A stretch of 64,000 bases of DNA from Leptolyngbya sp. PLA1 (GTDB lineage Bacteria; Planctomycetota; Phycisphaerae; Phycisphaerales; UBA1924). The stretch is taken from the NCBI GenBank assembly GCA_021405315.1, contig QWIH01000005.1, positions 47,379 to 111,378 on the forward strand, read 5' to 3'. Position numbers and translations under genes: made by a program. Position 1 is the stretch's first letter. Every line of letters begins with the position of its first letter. The notes beneath the pieces are model-generated. The model ran no database searches, was not told the origin of the DNA, and saw nothing but the letters and a program-made list of their open reading frames with translations. Positions 52,810 through 61,880 of the stretch are shown piece after piece.

Positions 52810-53343
52810 GTGGAACTCACCAAACGGCAACGACTCTGCGTGCTCGTGCTCAGCCTTTCAGGCGGAGCCCTGCTGATCGACAAGGTCCTCCTCGGCGGAG
52901 GAGGCCCCAGCCCCGCCGAGGCAAGTACGCCGGCCAATCCGCAGTCGCCCGCGGCGGAGGTTCCGGCACCCGCCCCGACGCCCGTGCACGCCGTCCCCCA
53001 AACCCCCACGCTCGAGTCGCGCCTCGCCTCGGTCGTTCAGCCGGGTGAGGAGGCCACGAGGTTCTCGGCCGCGTTCATGCCCCCGGCGGAGTGGCTGCCC
53101 GCCGCGGTCAAGGCCGAGCCGGTGGTTGCCGAGGTCAAGCCAATGCCGGCCATTAAGGTCACGATGGTGGTCACCGGAGAGGGGAAGAGCTCCGCGCGGA
53201 TCAACGACCAGCTCATGGCCGTGGGAGACACCATGGGCGAGATCACGCTGATCGCCGTGGAGCGTGACGGGGTGGTCGTCGAGGTTCGCGGCGAGCGTCG
53301 TCGTGTGCGCATGGCCGGGGACACCCCCCGTACCGGGCAGTGA
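52810..53343 (+). CDS. PilP/GspC-like periplasmic alignment protein
   Basis: A 177-residue protein with an N-terminal membrane helix (LCVLVLSLSGGALLIDKVLL), a Pro/Ala-rich periplasmic linker and a C-terminal small beta domain (MPAIKVTMVVTGEGKSSARI, then GEITLIAVERDGVVVEVRG) like the homology region of GspC/PilP, which contacts the secretin. The GTG at 52810 is the best in-frame start; a TTG at 52795 is possible and neither has a good ribosome site. Fits as the last piece of the PilMNOP-like alignment complex. Confidence 0.7.
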   Translation: MELTKRQRLCVLVLSLSGGALLIDKVLLGGGGPSPAEASTPANPQSPAAEVPAPAPTPVHAVPQTPTLESRLASVVQPGEEATRFSAAFMPPAEWLPAAVKAEPVVAEVKPMPAIKVTMVVTGEGKSSARINDQLMAVGDTMGEITLIAVERDGVVVEVRGERRRVRMAGDTPRTGQ

Positions 53344-53515
53344 GCGGAGCCAGCAGTGCTGGATGTGCCGAGTGTGATGTCTCGCACGGGCGGTCCCGCG
53401 GCGCGATCTCTCCCCGCGGCAAACCCCGCCCGCGATGCACCCGATGCATCATTGGCCCCCGCGCGTTCGGGGCTTAGCCCACACGACACCACCCAGATGG
53501 ATACGGAGGATTGAT

Positions 53516-54010
53516 ATGGCCATCGCTCGCACCGCACGTCGTTCCGGTTTCAGCCTGATCGAACTCGTGATCGTGGTGGTGATCATCGGTATCATCGCGG
53601 CGATCGCGATCCCCCGCATGAGCAAGGGCGCCGCGGGCGCTTCCGAGGCCAGCCTCTCCGGCAACCTCACCATCCTCCGCAACGCCATCGACCTCTTCCA
53701 CACCGAGCATGGCGGCACCGACTCCGACTGGCCCAAGGTCGCCACCTTCGAGGCCCAGCTCACCACCTACACCAAGCTCGACGGGACCGCCAACGCCACC
53801 AAGGACACCGCCACCGGCTTCGTGTACGGCCCCTACATCCGCGGCGCCATCCCCGCCCTGCCTGTCGGCACCAAGAAGGGCGCGAACGGCGTCGCCGCCG
53901 CCCCCGGCGCGGGCATCGGCTGGCAGTACGACGAGAACACCGGCACGATCAAGGCCGCGCTCGCCGATGGCGAGGTTGACAGCAACGGTCGCAAGTTCAA
54001 CGCCTACTAG
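53516..54010 (+). CDS. Major type IV pilin / GspG-like pseudopilin
   Basis: The class-III signal ends in SG before FSLIELVIVVVIIGIIAA, with Glu5 of the mature chain present, so a prepilin peptidase would cut after Gly11. The remainder, about 150 residues, has a GspG-like end with DGEVDSNGRKFNAY, where Asp-rich turns may bind calcium. GGAGGA precedes the ATG. It is the first of four prepilins and has the best ribosome site of the group, consistent with a major subunit. 172 bases upstream hold no gene and no promoter I can defend. Confidence 0.93.
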   Translation: MAIARTARRSGFSLIELVIVVVIIGIIAAIAIPRMSKGAAGASEASLSGNLTILRNAIDLFHTEHGGTDSDWPKVATFEAQLTTYTKLDGTANATKDTATGFVYGPYIRGAIPALPVGTKKGANGVAAAPGAGIGWQYDENTGTIKAALADGEVDSNGRKFNAY

Positions 54011-54037
54011 CGCGACGCGCCGGGGGGCGCCAACGCC

Positions 54038-54568
54038 ATGAGTCACGATCCCGTCCAACGCCCGGCTCGCAAAGGCCGGGCGTTGGTGCGCGCGGGCTTT
54101 ACGCTTCTCGAGCTCGTGATCGTCCTGGCCATCATCGCCATCGCCGCGGCCATCGCCGTGCCCCGTTGGGCGAGCTCGCACCAGGCCCGCCGCGTGGAAG
54201 TGGCCGCCGTCCGGGTCTGCGCCGACATTGTGAGCGCCCGCGAACTTGCGTGCGCCTCGAGCGCGCGCGTGGCGGTGGAGTTCACCGACGGGTCGTCGTC
54301 GTACCGGGTCCGTCCTGCGGCGCCGGGCGGGGCCGGCGGGTTTGTCACCTCCCTGGCCCAGCCGCCGTACGAGGCGTGGATCGCCAGCCCGAAGTTCGGG
54401 TCCGGAACATCGCTCGAGTTCAACGCTCTTGGGGTGCCCACCTCGCCCGGGGTCGTGCACGTGCGTACGCAGACGCTCCTGTCAATCATCAGCGTCGACT
54501 CCTCTGGCACCTGCACGTCAGCCCCGCCCGTCAGCGTGACCCGCGGCCAGCCCACGGAGGCCAAGTAA
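54038..54568 (+). CDS. Minor prepilin, GspH-like
   Basis: The prepilin motif AGFTLLELVIVLAIIAIAA lies at residues 19-37 of the ATG 54038 version. The first 16 codons coincide with a strong hairpin (54055-54086), and a GTG at 54086 just after it would give a minimal leader MRAG, so the start is uncertain. The rest (about 140 residues) is a beta-rich GspH-type head. Minor prepilins prime pilus or pseudopilus assembly. Confidence 0.85.
   Translation: MSHDPVQRPARKGRALVRAGFTLLELVIVLAIIAIAAAIAVPRWASSHQARRVEVAAVRVCADIVSARELACASSARVAVEFTDGSSSYRVRPAAPGGAGGFVTSLAQPPYEAWIASPKFGSGTSLEFNALGVPTSPGVVHVRTQTLLSIISVDSSGTCTSAPPVSVTRGQPTEAK
54055..54086 (+). other. Strong inverted repeat at the start of the gspH-like gene
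   Basis: CCAACGCCCGGC and GCCGGGCGTTGG pair perfectly (12 bp) with an 8-base loop. No T-run follows. It lies 44 bases after the major-pilin stop and could reduce expression of the downstream minor prepilins or stabilise the upstream pilin mRNA. Confidence 0.55.
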
Positions 54569-55698
54569 TGCTCCGACGCGCTTTCACGCTCGTTGAGATG
54601 CTTGTGAGTCTGGCCACTGTCGCCGTGATCGCCGGCGCCATCATGTCGACGATGGTCGTCGCAGCGCGGTCGCTGCCCGCGGCGGGGGATCGCACGGATC
54701 GTGCCACATCCGCCCGCCGCGCGCTCGCACAGCTCACCGCGGAGGTCGCCCTCGCTTCGGAGGTCGCATCGCTCTCCGCGTCATCCATCGAGTTCACACA
54801 CCCGGACGTAGACGGCGACAAGTCCCCCGATCTCATCCGCTACGAGTGGGGGGGCAAGGCCGGCGACGGCCTCGTGCGGACGCAGAACGGCGTACCCACG
54901 ACGCTCCTCGACGGGCTCGCGGACTTCAGCCTCGTTGCGACGACGCGCGACGCACGCATCGAAGGTGCTGGCTCTTCGGAACTCGGTGCCGAGCAGCTTC
55001 TCGCGTCGTTTGATGACGACCACACCAGCGAACTGCCGCTGGGGCTCACGGATGCCCAGGCCCAATACGTCCGTCCTCTGCTCCCCTCAAACGCCACGCA
55101 CTTTGCCGTCACCCGGGTCGAGGTGCGCGCTCGTCGGGGCGGCAGCACGGCAGCGGTTCTCAACGCCGCCATCCACGCGGACAGCAACGGCCCCGCGCTT
55201 CTGGCGCTCCAATCATCAACGCTCACCGCCTCCGGTGCCAAGGGCACGAGCGGCCTGTTTCCCGCGACGTTCCCCGTGCCCGTGGAGCTCCCGGCGGGCA
55301 CCGGCGTGTGGATCGTGATCAGCAGCACGCTGGGCACCTCCGACGCGCTCTGCGCCAAGTCGCCGGTTGCCAACGGGCTCCAGAAAGCAGCTTCCGGGAC
55401 AAAGGTGCTCGCCACCCTTACCTGGACGCAGCGCCCCGAGGGTTCTCTCCGCTACAAGCTCTACGGCATGGTCCGTCGTCCCACGGACCTTCAGGTCACA
55501 CGCGTCGATGCCATCCGCGTGGCCCTGGCCATAGACCAGAGCTCTGAAACGCACTCGGGTGGCACCGTTCTGCACGCCGCACCCAGGCTGATGTCCGTGC
55601 CCCCCCTTGACCTGCTGCCCGTAAAGGTCGATGACGCGATCCCCATCGACCTGAAGGTCTCTGCGGAATCCGGGCCGCCCGGCGGGGGTGTGGGTTGA
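54568..55698 (+). CDS. Minor prepilin, PilW/GspJ-like, with beta-rich insertion
   Basis: The very short leader MLRRA precedes FTLVEMLVSLATVAVIAGAI, a prepilin segment with Ala rather than Gly at the cut site. Length 376 residues is large for the family. A DVDGDKSPDLIRYEW stretch near residue 75 resembles a calcium-binding turn. Residues ~185-290 look like an inserted lectin-like beta domain (LPAGTGVWIVISSTLG). GGAGG lies 8 bases before the ATG, which overlaps the preceding stop (TAATG). Confidence 0.8.
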   Translation: MLRRAFTLVEMLVSLATVAVIAGAIMSTMVVAARSLPAAGDRTDRATSARRALAQLTAEVALASEVASLSASSIEFTHPDVDGDKSPDLIRYEWGGKAGDGLVRTQNGVPTTLLDGLADFSLVATTRDARIEGAGSSELGAEQLLASFDDDHTSELPLGLTDAQAQYVRPLLPSNATHFAVTRVEVRARRGGSTAAVLNAAIHADSNGPALLALQSSTLTASGAKGTSGLFPATFPVPVELPAGTGVWIVISSTLGTSDALCAKSPVANGLQKAASGTKVLATLTWTQRPEGSLRYKLYGMVRRPTDLQVTRVDAIRVALAIDQSSETHSGGTVLHAAPRLMSVPPLDLLPVKVDDAIPIDLKVSAESGPPGGGVG

Positions 55699-56213
55699 GG
55701 ACCACCACGTCATCACGCCCCGGGTTCACGCTCATGGAATCCGTCATCGCCTCCGGCGTGCTTGCCCTCCTCGTGGTCGCGGGGCTCAACGCGACGGGCG
55801 CGCTCGGTGCAGCCAGGAGGGACCTCGGCGATCGGGCCCTCGCCGCGGGACTCGCCGCCGCGCTCCTGAGCGAGATCACGTCGAAGCCGTACGAGGACCC
55901 GACCAACGCGGAGGGGAAGCTCGGCCAGGAGTCCGATGAGACGCTCGCTCGCGATGCGTTCGACGACGTCGACGACTACGCGGGGCTCATGGAATCCCCC
56001 CCCTTGGATGCCTCGGGCATCGCGCTCACGACCGAGGCCGGCTGGGAGCAGAGCGTGGACGTGCGGTTTGCCACTTTCGACGGCGGGGCCATCACCGAGA
56101 TCTCCGACGACCTCGGCCTCAAGCAGATCACGGTGACCGTGAAGCTTCGTGGCAAGGTCATGGCCAGTTTCAGCGCCATCCGCGCCAGGGGGTGGGATGA
56201 TGCCAAGCCCTGA
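55695..56213 (+). CDS. Minor prepilin, GspI/PilV-like
   Basis: Prepilin motif RPGFTLMESVIASGVLALLV at residues 8-27, cut expected after Gly10. The mature head is ~160 residues. Start TTG at 55695 overlaps the preceding stop and has a G-rich stretch upstream; no other start fits. GspI-like by size and order. Confidence 0.82.
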   Translation: MRTTTSSRPGFTLMESVIASGVLALLVVAGLNATGALGAARRDLGDRALAAGLAAALLSEITSKPYEDPTNAEGKLGQESDETLARDAFDDVDDYAGLMESPPLDASGIALTTEAGWEQSVDVRFATFDGGAITEISDDLGLKQITVTVKLRGKVMASFSAIRARGWDDAKP

Positions 56214-57444
56214 CCGCGCCGTGCGGACGCGAGGCTCCGTGTACCTGATGGTGCTCTCCGCGGGCATCGCGCTCACCACGCTCGGCATCGCCGGCCTGGC
56301 GCTGGTCCGGTCACAGCGCCGTGCGGAGCTGCTCCGTCACGACGCGGAGGCCTGCCGGCTTTCAACCCAGAGCGCCCTGGACCTCGCGGCGTGGCAGCTC
56401 GCGACGGACCCTACCGGTGCCAACACCTGGCGCAAGGACACTTCGGCCACGATCTGTGACACGTGGCTCGGGAACGCGCAGATCTCCGTGCTCGCGGAGG
56501 ACCCGCTCGACGCGGACCTCTCCGACTCGCCCGACGACCCCGTGCTGCTGACCGCGAGCGCCCGTCGCGGCGCCGCGCGGCAGATGGTGCGTGCCAGATT
56601 CGACACGTCGCTCGCGAATCTCCCGTGCCTCAACGCGGCCGTCTGGACGGGCGGCGCCATCTCCTTCACCGCGGCAACGGTGTACGCGGACGCGGTGGTG
56701 GGCAGCAACGGGGGCGTCGCGGCGTCGACTTCCACCATCGGAGCCGGCGTTGCGGGGGCCTCCATCACCGGCTCCACGTATCTCGGGCAGACGCGGGTCA
56801 TCACCCAGACGCTGGACATGCCCGACGCCACCTCGATCGACGTGTGGTCACGCAAGGGCGTCGTGATCCCGTACGCCAGCATCCCGGGGGGTGCCATCAC
56901 CAACCGTGTGCTCAGTGCCGCCTCCAACCCGTTCGGTGCCACAAGCCCGTCCGGGGTCTACGTCATCAACTGCGCCGGCAATGCGCTCACCATCGATCGG
57001 AGCCGCATCAACGCCACGCTCGTGATCATCAATGCCCGCTCCGACTCGAAGATCGGCGCGTCCTGTCTGATCCAGGCCCCCGCCGGGCAGCCCGCCCTCC
57101 TTGTCGACGGGTCGCTCATGCTCGAACTCCGCGCGAGCGACCTCGCCGAGTCGACCGCCGGAAACCTCAACCCTCCCGGGACGCCCTACCTGGGCAGCAG
57201 CGACTCCGACACCAGCGACACCTACCCCGCCGTCATCGAAGGGCTCGTGTTCGTCACGGGGAATCTGTACGTGACCAGCAACGCGGACGCCACGGTCGAG
57301 GGCGTGGTGCTCGTGGGCGGTTCGCTTCGGGTGGATACGAGGTTGAACGTACGGCACCGGGCGCCGGAGACGCCCATCGAGGGCTTCCGACAGGTCGTTG
57401 GCTTTGCCCTGGATCCGAACTCGGTCGAGCGCATCGTCGACTAG
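56197..57444 (+). CDS. PilX/GspK-position membrane-anchored pilus protein
   Basis: The N-terminus has one hydrophobic helix (GSVYLMVLSAGIALTTLGIA) without a standard Gly-Phe prepilin site. The rest is a ~370-residue beta-rich domain with Ser/Thr-rich repeats (AATVYADAVVGSNGGVAAST). It ends the operon, where PilX or GspK usually sits. ATG at 56197 or 56200 follow a GGGGGTGGG stretch; I chose the first. The stop directly abuts the end of fabG. Confidence 0.7.
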   Translation: MMPSPDRAVRTRGSVYLMVLSAGIALTTLGIAGLALVRSQRRAELLRHDAEACRLSTQSALDLAAWQLATDPTGANTWRKDTSATICDTWLGNAQISVLAEDPLDADLSDSPDDPVLLTASARRGAARQMVRARFDTSLANLPCLNAAVWTGGAISFTAATVYADAVVGSNGGVAASTSTIGAGVAGASITGSTYLGQTRVITQTLDMPDATSIDVWSRKGVVIPYASIPGGAITNRVLSAASNPFGATSPSGVYVINCAGNALTIDRSRINATLVIINARSDSKIGASCLIQAPAGQPALLVDGSLMLELRASDLAESTAGNLNPPGTPYLGSSDSDTSDTYPAVIEGLVFVTGNLYVTSNADATVEGVVLVGGSLRVDTRLNVRHRAPETPIEGFRQVVGFALDPNSVERIVD

Positions 57445-58200
57445 TCAGGCCATCGTCATGCCGCCGTCGACGACCAGGCACTGCCCGGTGAGGAATCCCG
57501 ACTCCTCCGACGTGAGGTACTCCACCGCCGCCGCGATGTCCTCCGGCGTTCCCAGCCGCCTCACCGCGATCATCTTCTGGAGATCGTCCTTGATGTTCTG
57601 GGGCAGGTTGTCGGTCATGTCGGTCGTGATGAACCCCGGGGCGAGGGCGTTGCAGGTGATGCCCTTGGCACCAAGCTCCCTGGCGATGGTCTTGGTCAGA
57701 CCGATCATGCCGGCCTTCGCCGCGGCGTAGTTCGCCTGACCGGCATTGCCCACGACGCCGCTGGTGCTGGAGATGTTCACGATGCGCCCGAACCGCCCGC
57801 GCATCATGTGGCGAGCCGCCGCCCGCGTGGCGACGAACGCGGACTTCAGGTTGGTGTCCAGCACGAGGTCCCAGTCCTCGTCGCTCATGCGAAGGGCAAG
57901 GCCGTCCTTGGTGATCCCGGCGTTGTTGACGAGAATGTCCAGGCGTCCCAGTCGCTCCGCGACGGAATCCACCGCCGTCTGCAACGCCTTGGCGTCGCCC
58001 ACGTCCACCGCTAGCACGGTCGCCTTGCCTCCGGCCGCCTCGATGACGGCCTTCAGGTCGTTCAGGGGTCCCTCGCTCCGCGCGGAAAGCACCACGTGCC
58101 GGTTCGCCCTCTTGGGGTCAGCAAGGCGGAGCGCCACCGCCCGGCCGATGCCCCGGGAGGCGCCCGTCACCACCGCCACACGCTGCGTCGTGTCGCTCAT
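57445..58200 (-). CDS. fabG: 3-oxoacyl-ACP reductase FabG
   Basis: FabG reduces 3-ketoacyl-ACP with NADPH in fatty-acid elongation. The 251-residue protein has the Rossmann TGASRGIGRAVAL motif, NNAGITKDGLALRM, and the catalytic Ser-Tyr-Lys (ISSTSGVVGNAGQANYAAAK), followed by APGFITTDMTD. GGAGATGG lies before the ATG. It is the last gene of the aroF-fabD-lipoprotein operon. No acpP follows; the convergent pilus gene begins immediately. Confidence 0.95.
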   Translation of the reverse strand: MSDTTQRVAVVTGASRGIGRAVALRLADPKRANRHVVLSARSEGPLNDLKAVIEAAGGKATVLAVDVGDAKALQTAVDSVAERLGRLDILVNNAGITKDGLALRMSDEDWDLVLDTNLKSAFVATRAAARHMMRGRFGRIVNISSTSGVVGNAGQANYAAAKAGMIGLTKTIARELGAKGITCNALAPGFITTDMTDNLPQNIKDDLQKMIAVRRLGTPEDIAAAVEYLTSEESGFLTGQCLVVDGGMTMA

Positions 58201-58246
58201 CTGTCCATCTCCGGCCCCGCGTGGGGAACTGTTCTGCTTGGTTCGA

Positions 58247-59344
58247 TCAGCCGCCCGACGGAGGAATCGCGCCGCGACCCGGCCTGGGCCCGCCCGGCAT
58301 GCCGGAGCCCGGGATGGTGGGCATCACCCCCCCGGCGGCCCGCACGCGATCGATCGGCAGACGCAGAATCTCCGCGATCCACTGGATCGTCTGTTCCTCG
58401 GTCACCGCGCCGCCCGTGCTCGCCGCGGCGGCCTTGCCCGCCATTACGATCCGGCCCAACGTCTCGTCGCTGATGTCGATCCCCGATTCGATCATCCGCT
58501 TGGCCTGCTCGTCGAAGGAGGCCATCCGCGCCTTGAGCTCCTCGGAGTTTCCCATGCCCAACTGGGTCAACTGCTCCGCGGCGAGGTCGCGTCCCGTCGC
58601 ACCGACGATGCGCTTGTTGAGTTCACCAAGCGTCCACGCGACGATCATCAACTGGTTCATGCGAGCGTCGACGTCGGGGGAACTGCCCGCCGTGCCCGCG
58701 TACGCCGCCGCTCCGCCATCAAAGTCCGCCGCGCGAGTGCGGATCTCCCGGGAGGCATCGGCCCCTTCGAACAGCCACAGATCCCCGCTCTTCTTCCCGC
58801 GCCACCCGAGCACGTAGGCCTTGCCGGGCTCCTGCACCGCGGTCTGGAGCAGCACCTCGCTCGCGGTCGCCCGCTCGGCGCCCGGGGTCTCGTTCATCAT
58901 CACGACGCGGAGGCCTTCGATCTTGCCCGTCGCCGCTTCCCAGTCGCCGGAGGCCTTCAGCATGGCGAGTGCGGGCCGCGCCTCCGGGGCCAGCAGGGCT
59001 TCCATCCCGGTCGCGTCGCCCTTGGCAAGCGCGGTCCCCAGCTTCACGATCGCCTCGGCGAGCGTGCGGTCCACCGGCGCGTACGTCTGAGGGAACACCA
59101 CCCGCTTGTCCGCACCCATCGACTGGAGCACGCCGTCGATCTCCACCGGCTGCGGCGGGGGTGGCGGCGGGGGTGGCGGCGGGGGTGGCGGGGGCGGGGG
59201 CGGGGGTGCCTTCGAGCACCCTGTCAGCGTGGCCATCGGCATCGCCGCCAGCGCGACAACCCCGACGGTCAGCGCGGCCGAAACCACGGTCCGGCAGGCA
59301 CTCGATCCGATCACCCTCAGCACGCCTCGTTCACGGTGCGTCAT
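58247..59344 (-). CDS. Poly-proline lipoprotein of unknown function
   Basis: A 365-residue protein with a signal peptide and perfect lipobox LTGC (Cys43), then 18 consecutive Pro residues (bases 59153-59206, built on a 12-base repeat), presumably a rigid stalk. The remainder is helical, with a region (VDRTLAEAIVKLGTALAKGD) suggestive of a repeat-like bundle and a Gly/Pro-rich C-terminal end. No known domain recognised. It overlaps the fabD 3' end and is therefore cotranscribed. An envelope protein inside a fatty-acid operon is unusual. Confidence 0.75.
   Translation of the reverse strand: MTHRERGVLRVIGSSACRTVVSAALTVGVVALAAMPMATLTGCSKAPPPPPPPPPPPPPPPPPPQPVEIDGVLQSMGADKRVVFPQTYAPVDRTLAEAIVKLGTALAKGDATGMEALLAPEARPALAMLKASGDWEAATGKIEGLRVVMMNETPGAERATASEVLLQTAVQEPGKAYVLGWRGKKSGDLWLFEGADASREIRTRAADFDGGAAAYAGTAGSSPDVDARMNQLMIVAWTLGELNKRIVGATGRDLAAEQLTQLGMGNSEELKARMASFDEQAKRMIESGIDISDETLGRIVMAGKAAAASTGGAVTEEQTIQWIAEILRLPIDRVRAAGGVMPTIPGSGMPGGPRPGRGAIPPSGG
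59153..59206. repeat. Proline-codon simple repeat
   Basis: 54 bases of C/G-rich sequence encode 18 prolines on the minus strand; three imperfect 12-base units are visible. Such tracts can vary in length between strains. Confidence 0.8.
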
Positions 59345-60299
59345 GCGATGTCACCTTCGTCTCTTTGTTGATCCGCCTCATGAGCCCGGAAAGCGTCCGT
59401 CCCGGGGCCAGCTCGATGAAATCACCCTGTACGTTCGCAGCCATCCACTGGCAGGACTGCGACCACCTGACGGGCAACGTGAGCTGTTCCATCAGCCGCT
59501 GCTTCACGCTCCTGCCGAAGTCCTGCCCGGAGAAGGCTGCGTGTGGCAGCGCTGTCACGTTTGACACGACCGGGCACCGGGGCTCGCGGATGGTGCACCT
59601 GGTGAGGCCCGCGGCAAGCTGCTCCGCGGCCCTTGCCATGAGGGGTGAGTGGAACGCGCCCGCGACGACCAGGTGAGAGAACTTGATCCCCAGCTTCTCC
59701 GCCTCGCCCGCCGCCCGCGCGCACGCCTCTTTGTGTCCGGAGAGCACGATCTGCCCCGGTGCATTGAAGTTGGCGCACACAAGCACCTGCGAGCCCCGTG
59801 CCTTCGCGCAGATGTCCTCCGCCTGCTCCTCGGTCGCGCCGATGAGCGCGGTCATCCCGCCGCCTCCGCCGGCCCGGGCCTCGGGGCTGTCGGCGCACTC
59901 CTGCATCGCCCGGCCGCGCAGGGTCACCAGTTCCAGGCCGTCCTCGAAGGTCATCGCACCGCTCACCACCAGCGCCGTGTATTCGCCCAGCGAGAGCCCG
60001 GCGGCGCACGCCAGGGGCAGTTCACCGTTGCCCATGCTCCGGGCCGCCAGCAGCGCGCGCCAGCACGCCAGGGACGTCACAAAGATCGCCGGTTGGGAGA
60101 CATCCGTCTGATTCAGGCGTTCCGCGGGCCCCCCGAAGCACAACTCGCTGATCGGAGCCCCCAAGCGGCCGGCCAGTTGGGCGTCCGCCCTTGCGAACAC
60201 CGCGCGGGCTTCCGGGGACGCCTCAGCCCAGGCCTTGCCCATGCCAACCGCCTGGGCTCCCTGGCCCGGGCACAGCACGACAGTGGGGGATGCGCTCAT
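59331..60299 (-). CDS. fabD: Malonyl CoA-acyl carrier protein transacylase FabD
   Basis: FabD charges ACP with malonate. The N-terminal LCPGQGAQAVGMGKA, the catalytic Ser in GLSLGEYTAL (usually GHSLGE), and the AGAFHSPLM motif with the catalytic His near residue 210 are present. 322 residues. The ATG overlaps the aroF stop by 4 bases (ATGA), yet a TAGAAT element sits 6 bases before it, so a second promoter may lie within the end of aroF. Confidence 0.95.
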   Translation of the reverse strand: MSASPTVVLCPGQGAQAVGMGKAWAEASPEARAVFARADAQLAGRLGAPISELCFGGPAERLNQTDVSQPAIFVTSLACWRALLAARSMGNGELPLACAAGLSLGEYTALVVSGAMTFEDGLELVTLRGRAMQECADSPEARAGGGGGMTALIGATEEQAEDICAKARGSQVLVCANFNAPGQIVLSGHKEACARAAGEAEKLGIKFSHLVVAGAFHSPLMARAAEQLAAGLTRCTIREPRCPVVSNVTALPHAAFSGQDFGRSVKQRLMEQLTLPVRWSQSCQWMAANVQGDFIELAPGRTLSGLMRRINKETKVTSHDAP

Positions 60300-61726
60300 G
60301 GGGTCATTCTAGCGACGGCCGGCCCCCGGGGGCCGCCGGGCGCCTCCCCGGAAAGCCGGTGCGCCAGCAGGAACGCGATTTCGAGCGACTGCTGGTAGTT
60401 CAGCCTCGGGTCGCAGGCCGTCCCATAGTTGGTACCAAGGTCCTCCGGTGTCACGCCGTGCGCGCCGCCCAGGCACTCGGTCACGTCCTCGCCGGTCAGC
60501 TCAAGGTGCACCCCTCCCAGAGATACTCCCGCCTCCCGGTGTGCCTCGAGTGCCCCTTCCAGTTCGGTCTTGATGGCGTCAAAGGAGCGAGTCTTCCGCC
60601 CCCCTGCCACCGTGCCGTTCGCGTGCATGGGATCGCACAGCCACAGCGCCCGGCGTCCCTCTGCCGCGACTCCCCGCAGCAGCGGCGGCAGGAGGTCCCG
60701 AACCGCCCCGGCCCCCAGCCTCGTGATGAACACCAGCTTCCCCGCCTCGTTCGCCGGGTTGAGCGCGTGGCTCAGGGCCACCACCTCCGCCGGCGTGGCG
60801 CCGGGACCGAGCTTCACCCCCACAGGGTTTCGCACGCCACGGAAGAACTCCACGTGCGCCCCGCCGATCGCGCGCGTTCGCTCTCCGATCCAGGGCATGT
60901 GGGCCGTAAGGCAGTAGAACCCCTCGCGGCGGGGCACGCGCCTCGTCTGCGCCGACTCGTACCACAGGTTCAGCCCCTCGTGACTCGTAAAGAAGTCCGC
61001 CCGAGTCATCTGGTCGATCGAGCCCTCGCCGATCGCCTCCATGAACCGCAGCCCGTCCGCGAGCGTGCGCGTCATCCGCTCGTATTCCTCGCGCAGCCCC
61101 GCCGCCAGCGTCCCCCGGCGCACGAAACTCAGATCCCAGTACTCCGGGTGGTGCAGGTCCGCGAAGCCGCCATCGACCAGAGCCCGGACGAAGTTCAGCG
61201 TGATGGCGGCGTGCTGATAGCCGGCGAGCAGCAGACCCGGGTCAGGGCGTCGGGCCTCGGGCGTGAACTCCGCGCGGTTGATGAGATCGCCGAAATAGCT
61301 GGGCAGCGTGACCTCCACCCCGTTCACCGTCCGCCGCTCACCGGCGCTGGACCTGGGCTTCGCGTACTGACCGGCCATCCTCCCGATCCGTACGACGGGC
61401 TTCTTCGCCCCGTGGATCAGCACCAGCGACATCTGCAGCAGAACCTTCAGCGTGCTGGTCACCTTGTCCGGACGGCAATCATCCAGCGCCTCCGCGCAGT
61501 CTCCCCCCTGGAGCACAAGCCGCTTCCCGGCCTCCGCCTCCGCGAGCAGTCCTCGCAGCTTCTCGATCTCGCCGCTGGTCACAAGGGGCGGCAAGGACGC
61601 CAGCTTCCCCACGGTGCGCTCGAGCGCCGCCCCGTCGTCGTACGCGACGATCTCCGCGCCCGGTCGGGTCACCCACGACCTGGGCGTCCAGCTCGCTGCT
61701 GCCGTGGTATGTGCTCCGTTCGCCAT
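60296..61726 (-). CDS. aroF: Class II 3-deoxy-D-arabino-heptulosonate 7-phosphate synthase
   Basis: DAHP synthase commits erythrose 4-phosphate and PEP to the shikimate pathway. The class II type is identified by VLQGGDCAEALDDC near residue 70, GRMAGQYAKPRSS, FTSHEGLNLWYE, GVKLGPGAT and the late CDPMHANG and ELTGEDVTECLGG motifs. 476 residues. The frame is open far upstream, but the ATG at 61726 matches homologues and has a TACAGT element 7 bases before it. It leads the fabD-fabG operon. Confidence 0.95.
   Translation of the reverse strand: MANGAHTTAAASWTPRSWVTRPGAEIVAYDDGAALERTVGKLASLPPLVTSGEIEKLRGLLAEAEAGKRLVLQGGDCAEALDDCRPDKVTSTLKVLLQMSLVLIHGAKKPVVRIGRMAGQYAKPRSSAGERRTVNGVEVTLPSYFGDLINRAEFTPEARRPDPGLLLAGYQHAAITLNFVRALVDGGFADLHHPEYWDLSFVRRGTLAAGLREEYERMTRTLADGLRFMEAIGEGSIDQMTRADFFTSHEGLNLWYESAQTRRVPRREGFYCLTAHMPWIGERTRAIGGAHVEFFRGVRNPVGVKLGPGATPAEVVALSHALNPANEAGKLVFITRLGAGAVRDLLPPLLRGVAAEGRRALWLCDPMHANGTVAGGRKTRSFDAIKTELEGALEAHREAGVSLGGVHLELTGEDVTECLGGAHGVTPEDLGTNYGTACDPRLNYQQSLEIAFLLAHRLSGEAPGGPRGPAVARMTP
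60306..60311 (-). promoter_or_regulatory. TAnnnT -10 element of fabD (leaderless-type), inside aroF
   Basis: TAGAAT on the minus strand, 6 bases before the fabD ATG and within the last codons of aroF; no Shine-Dalgarno site between. Confidence 0.45.
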
Positions 61727-61733
61727 GGCGTCA

Positions 61734-61739
61734 ACTGTA
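61734..61739 (-). promoter_or_regulatory. TAnnnT -10 element of aroF (leaderless-type)
   Basis: TACAGT on the minus strand ends 7 bases before the aroF ATG. No ribosome site is present. Confidence 0.45.
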
Positions 61740-61880
61740 CCCGCCCGGGCCGGAGCCAAAACCACGTGATTCTTGCGAATCCCGCTTATACGACCGGCGC
61801 AGACCGTCGATCCAACTCTCGCACGGACGCACCCCACGGGCACGGATGCCCTTTCACTGACCAAGAGACAAGGAACGCGC

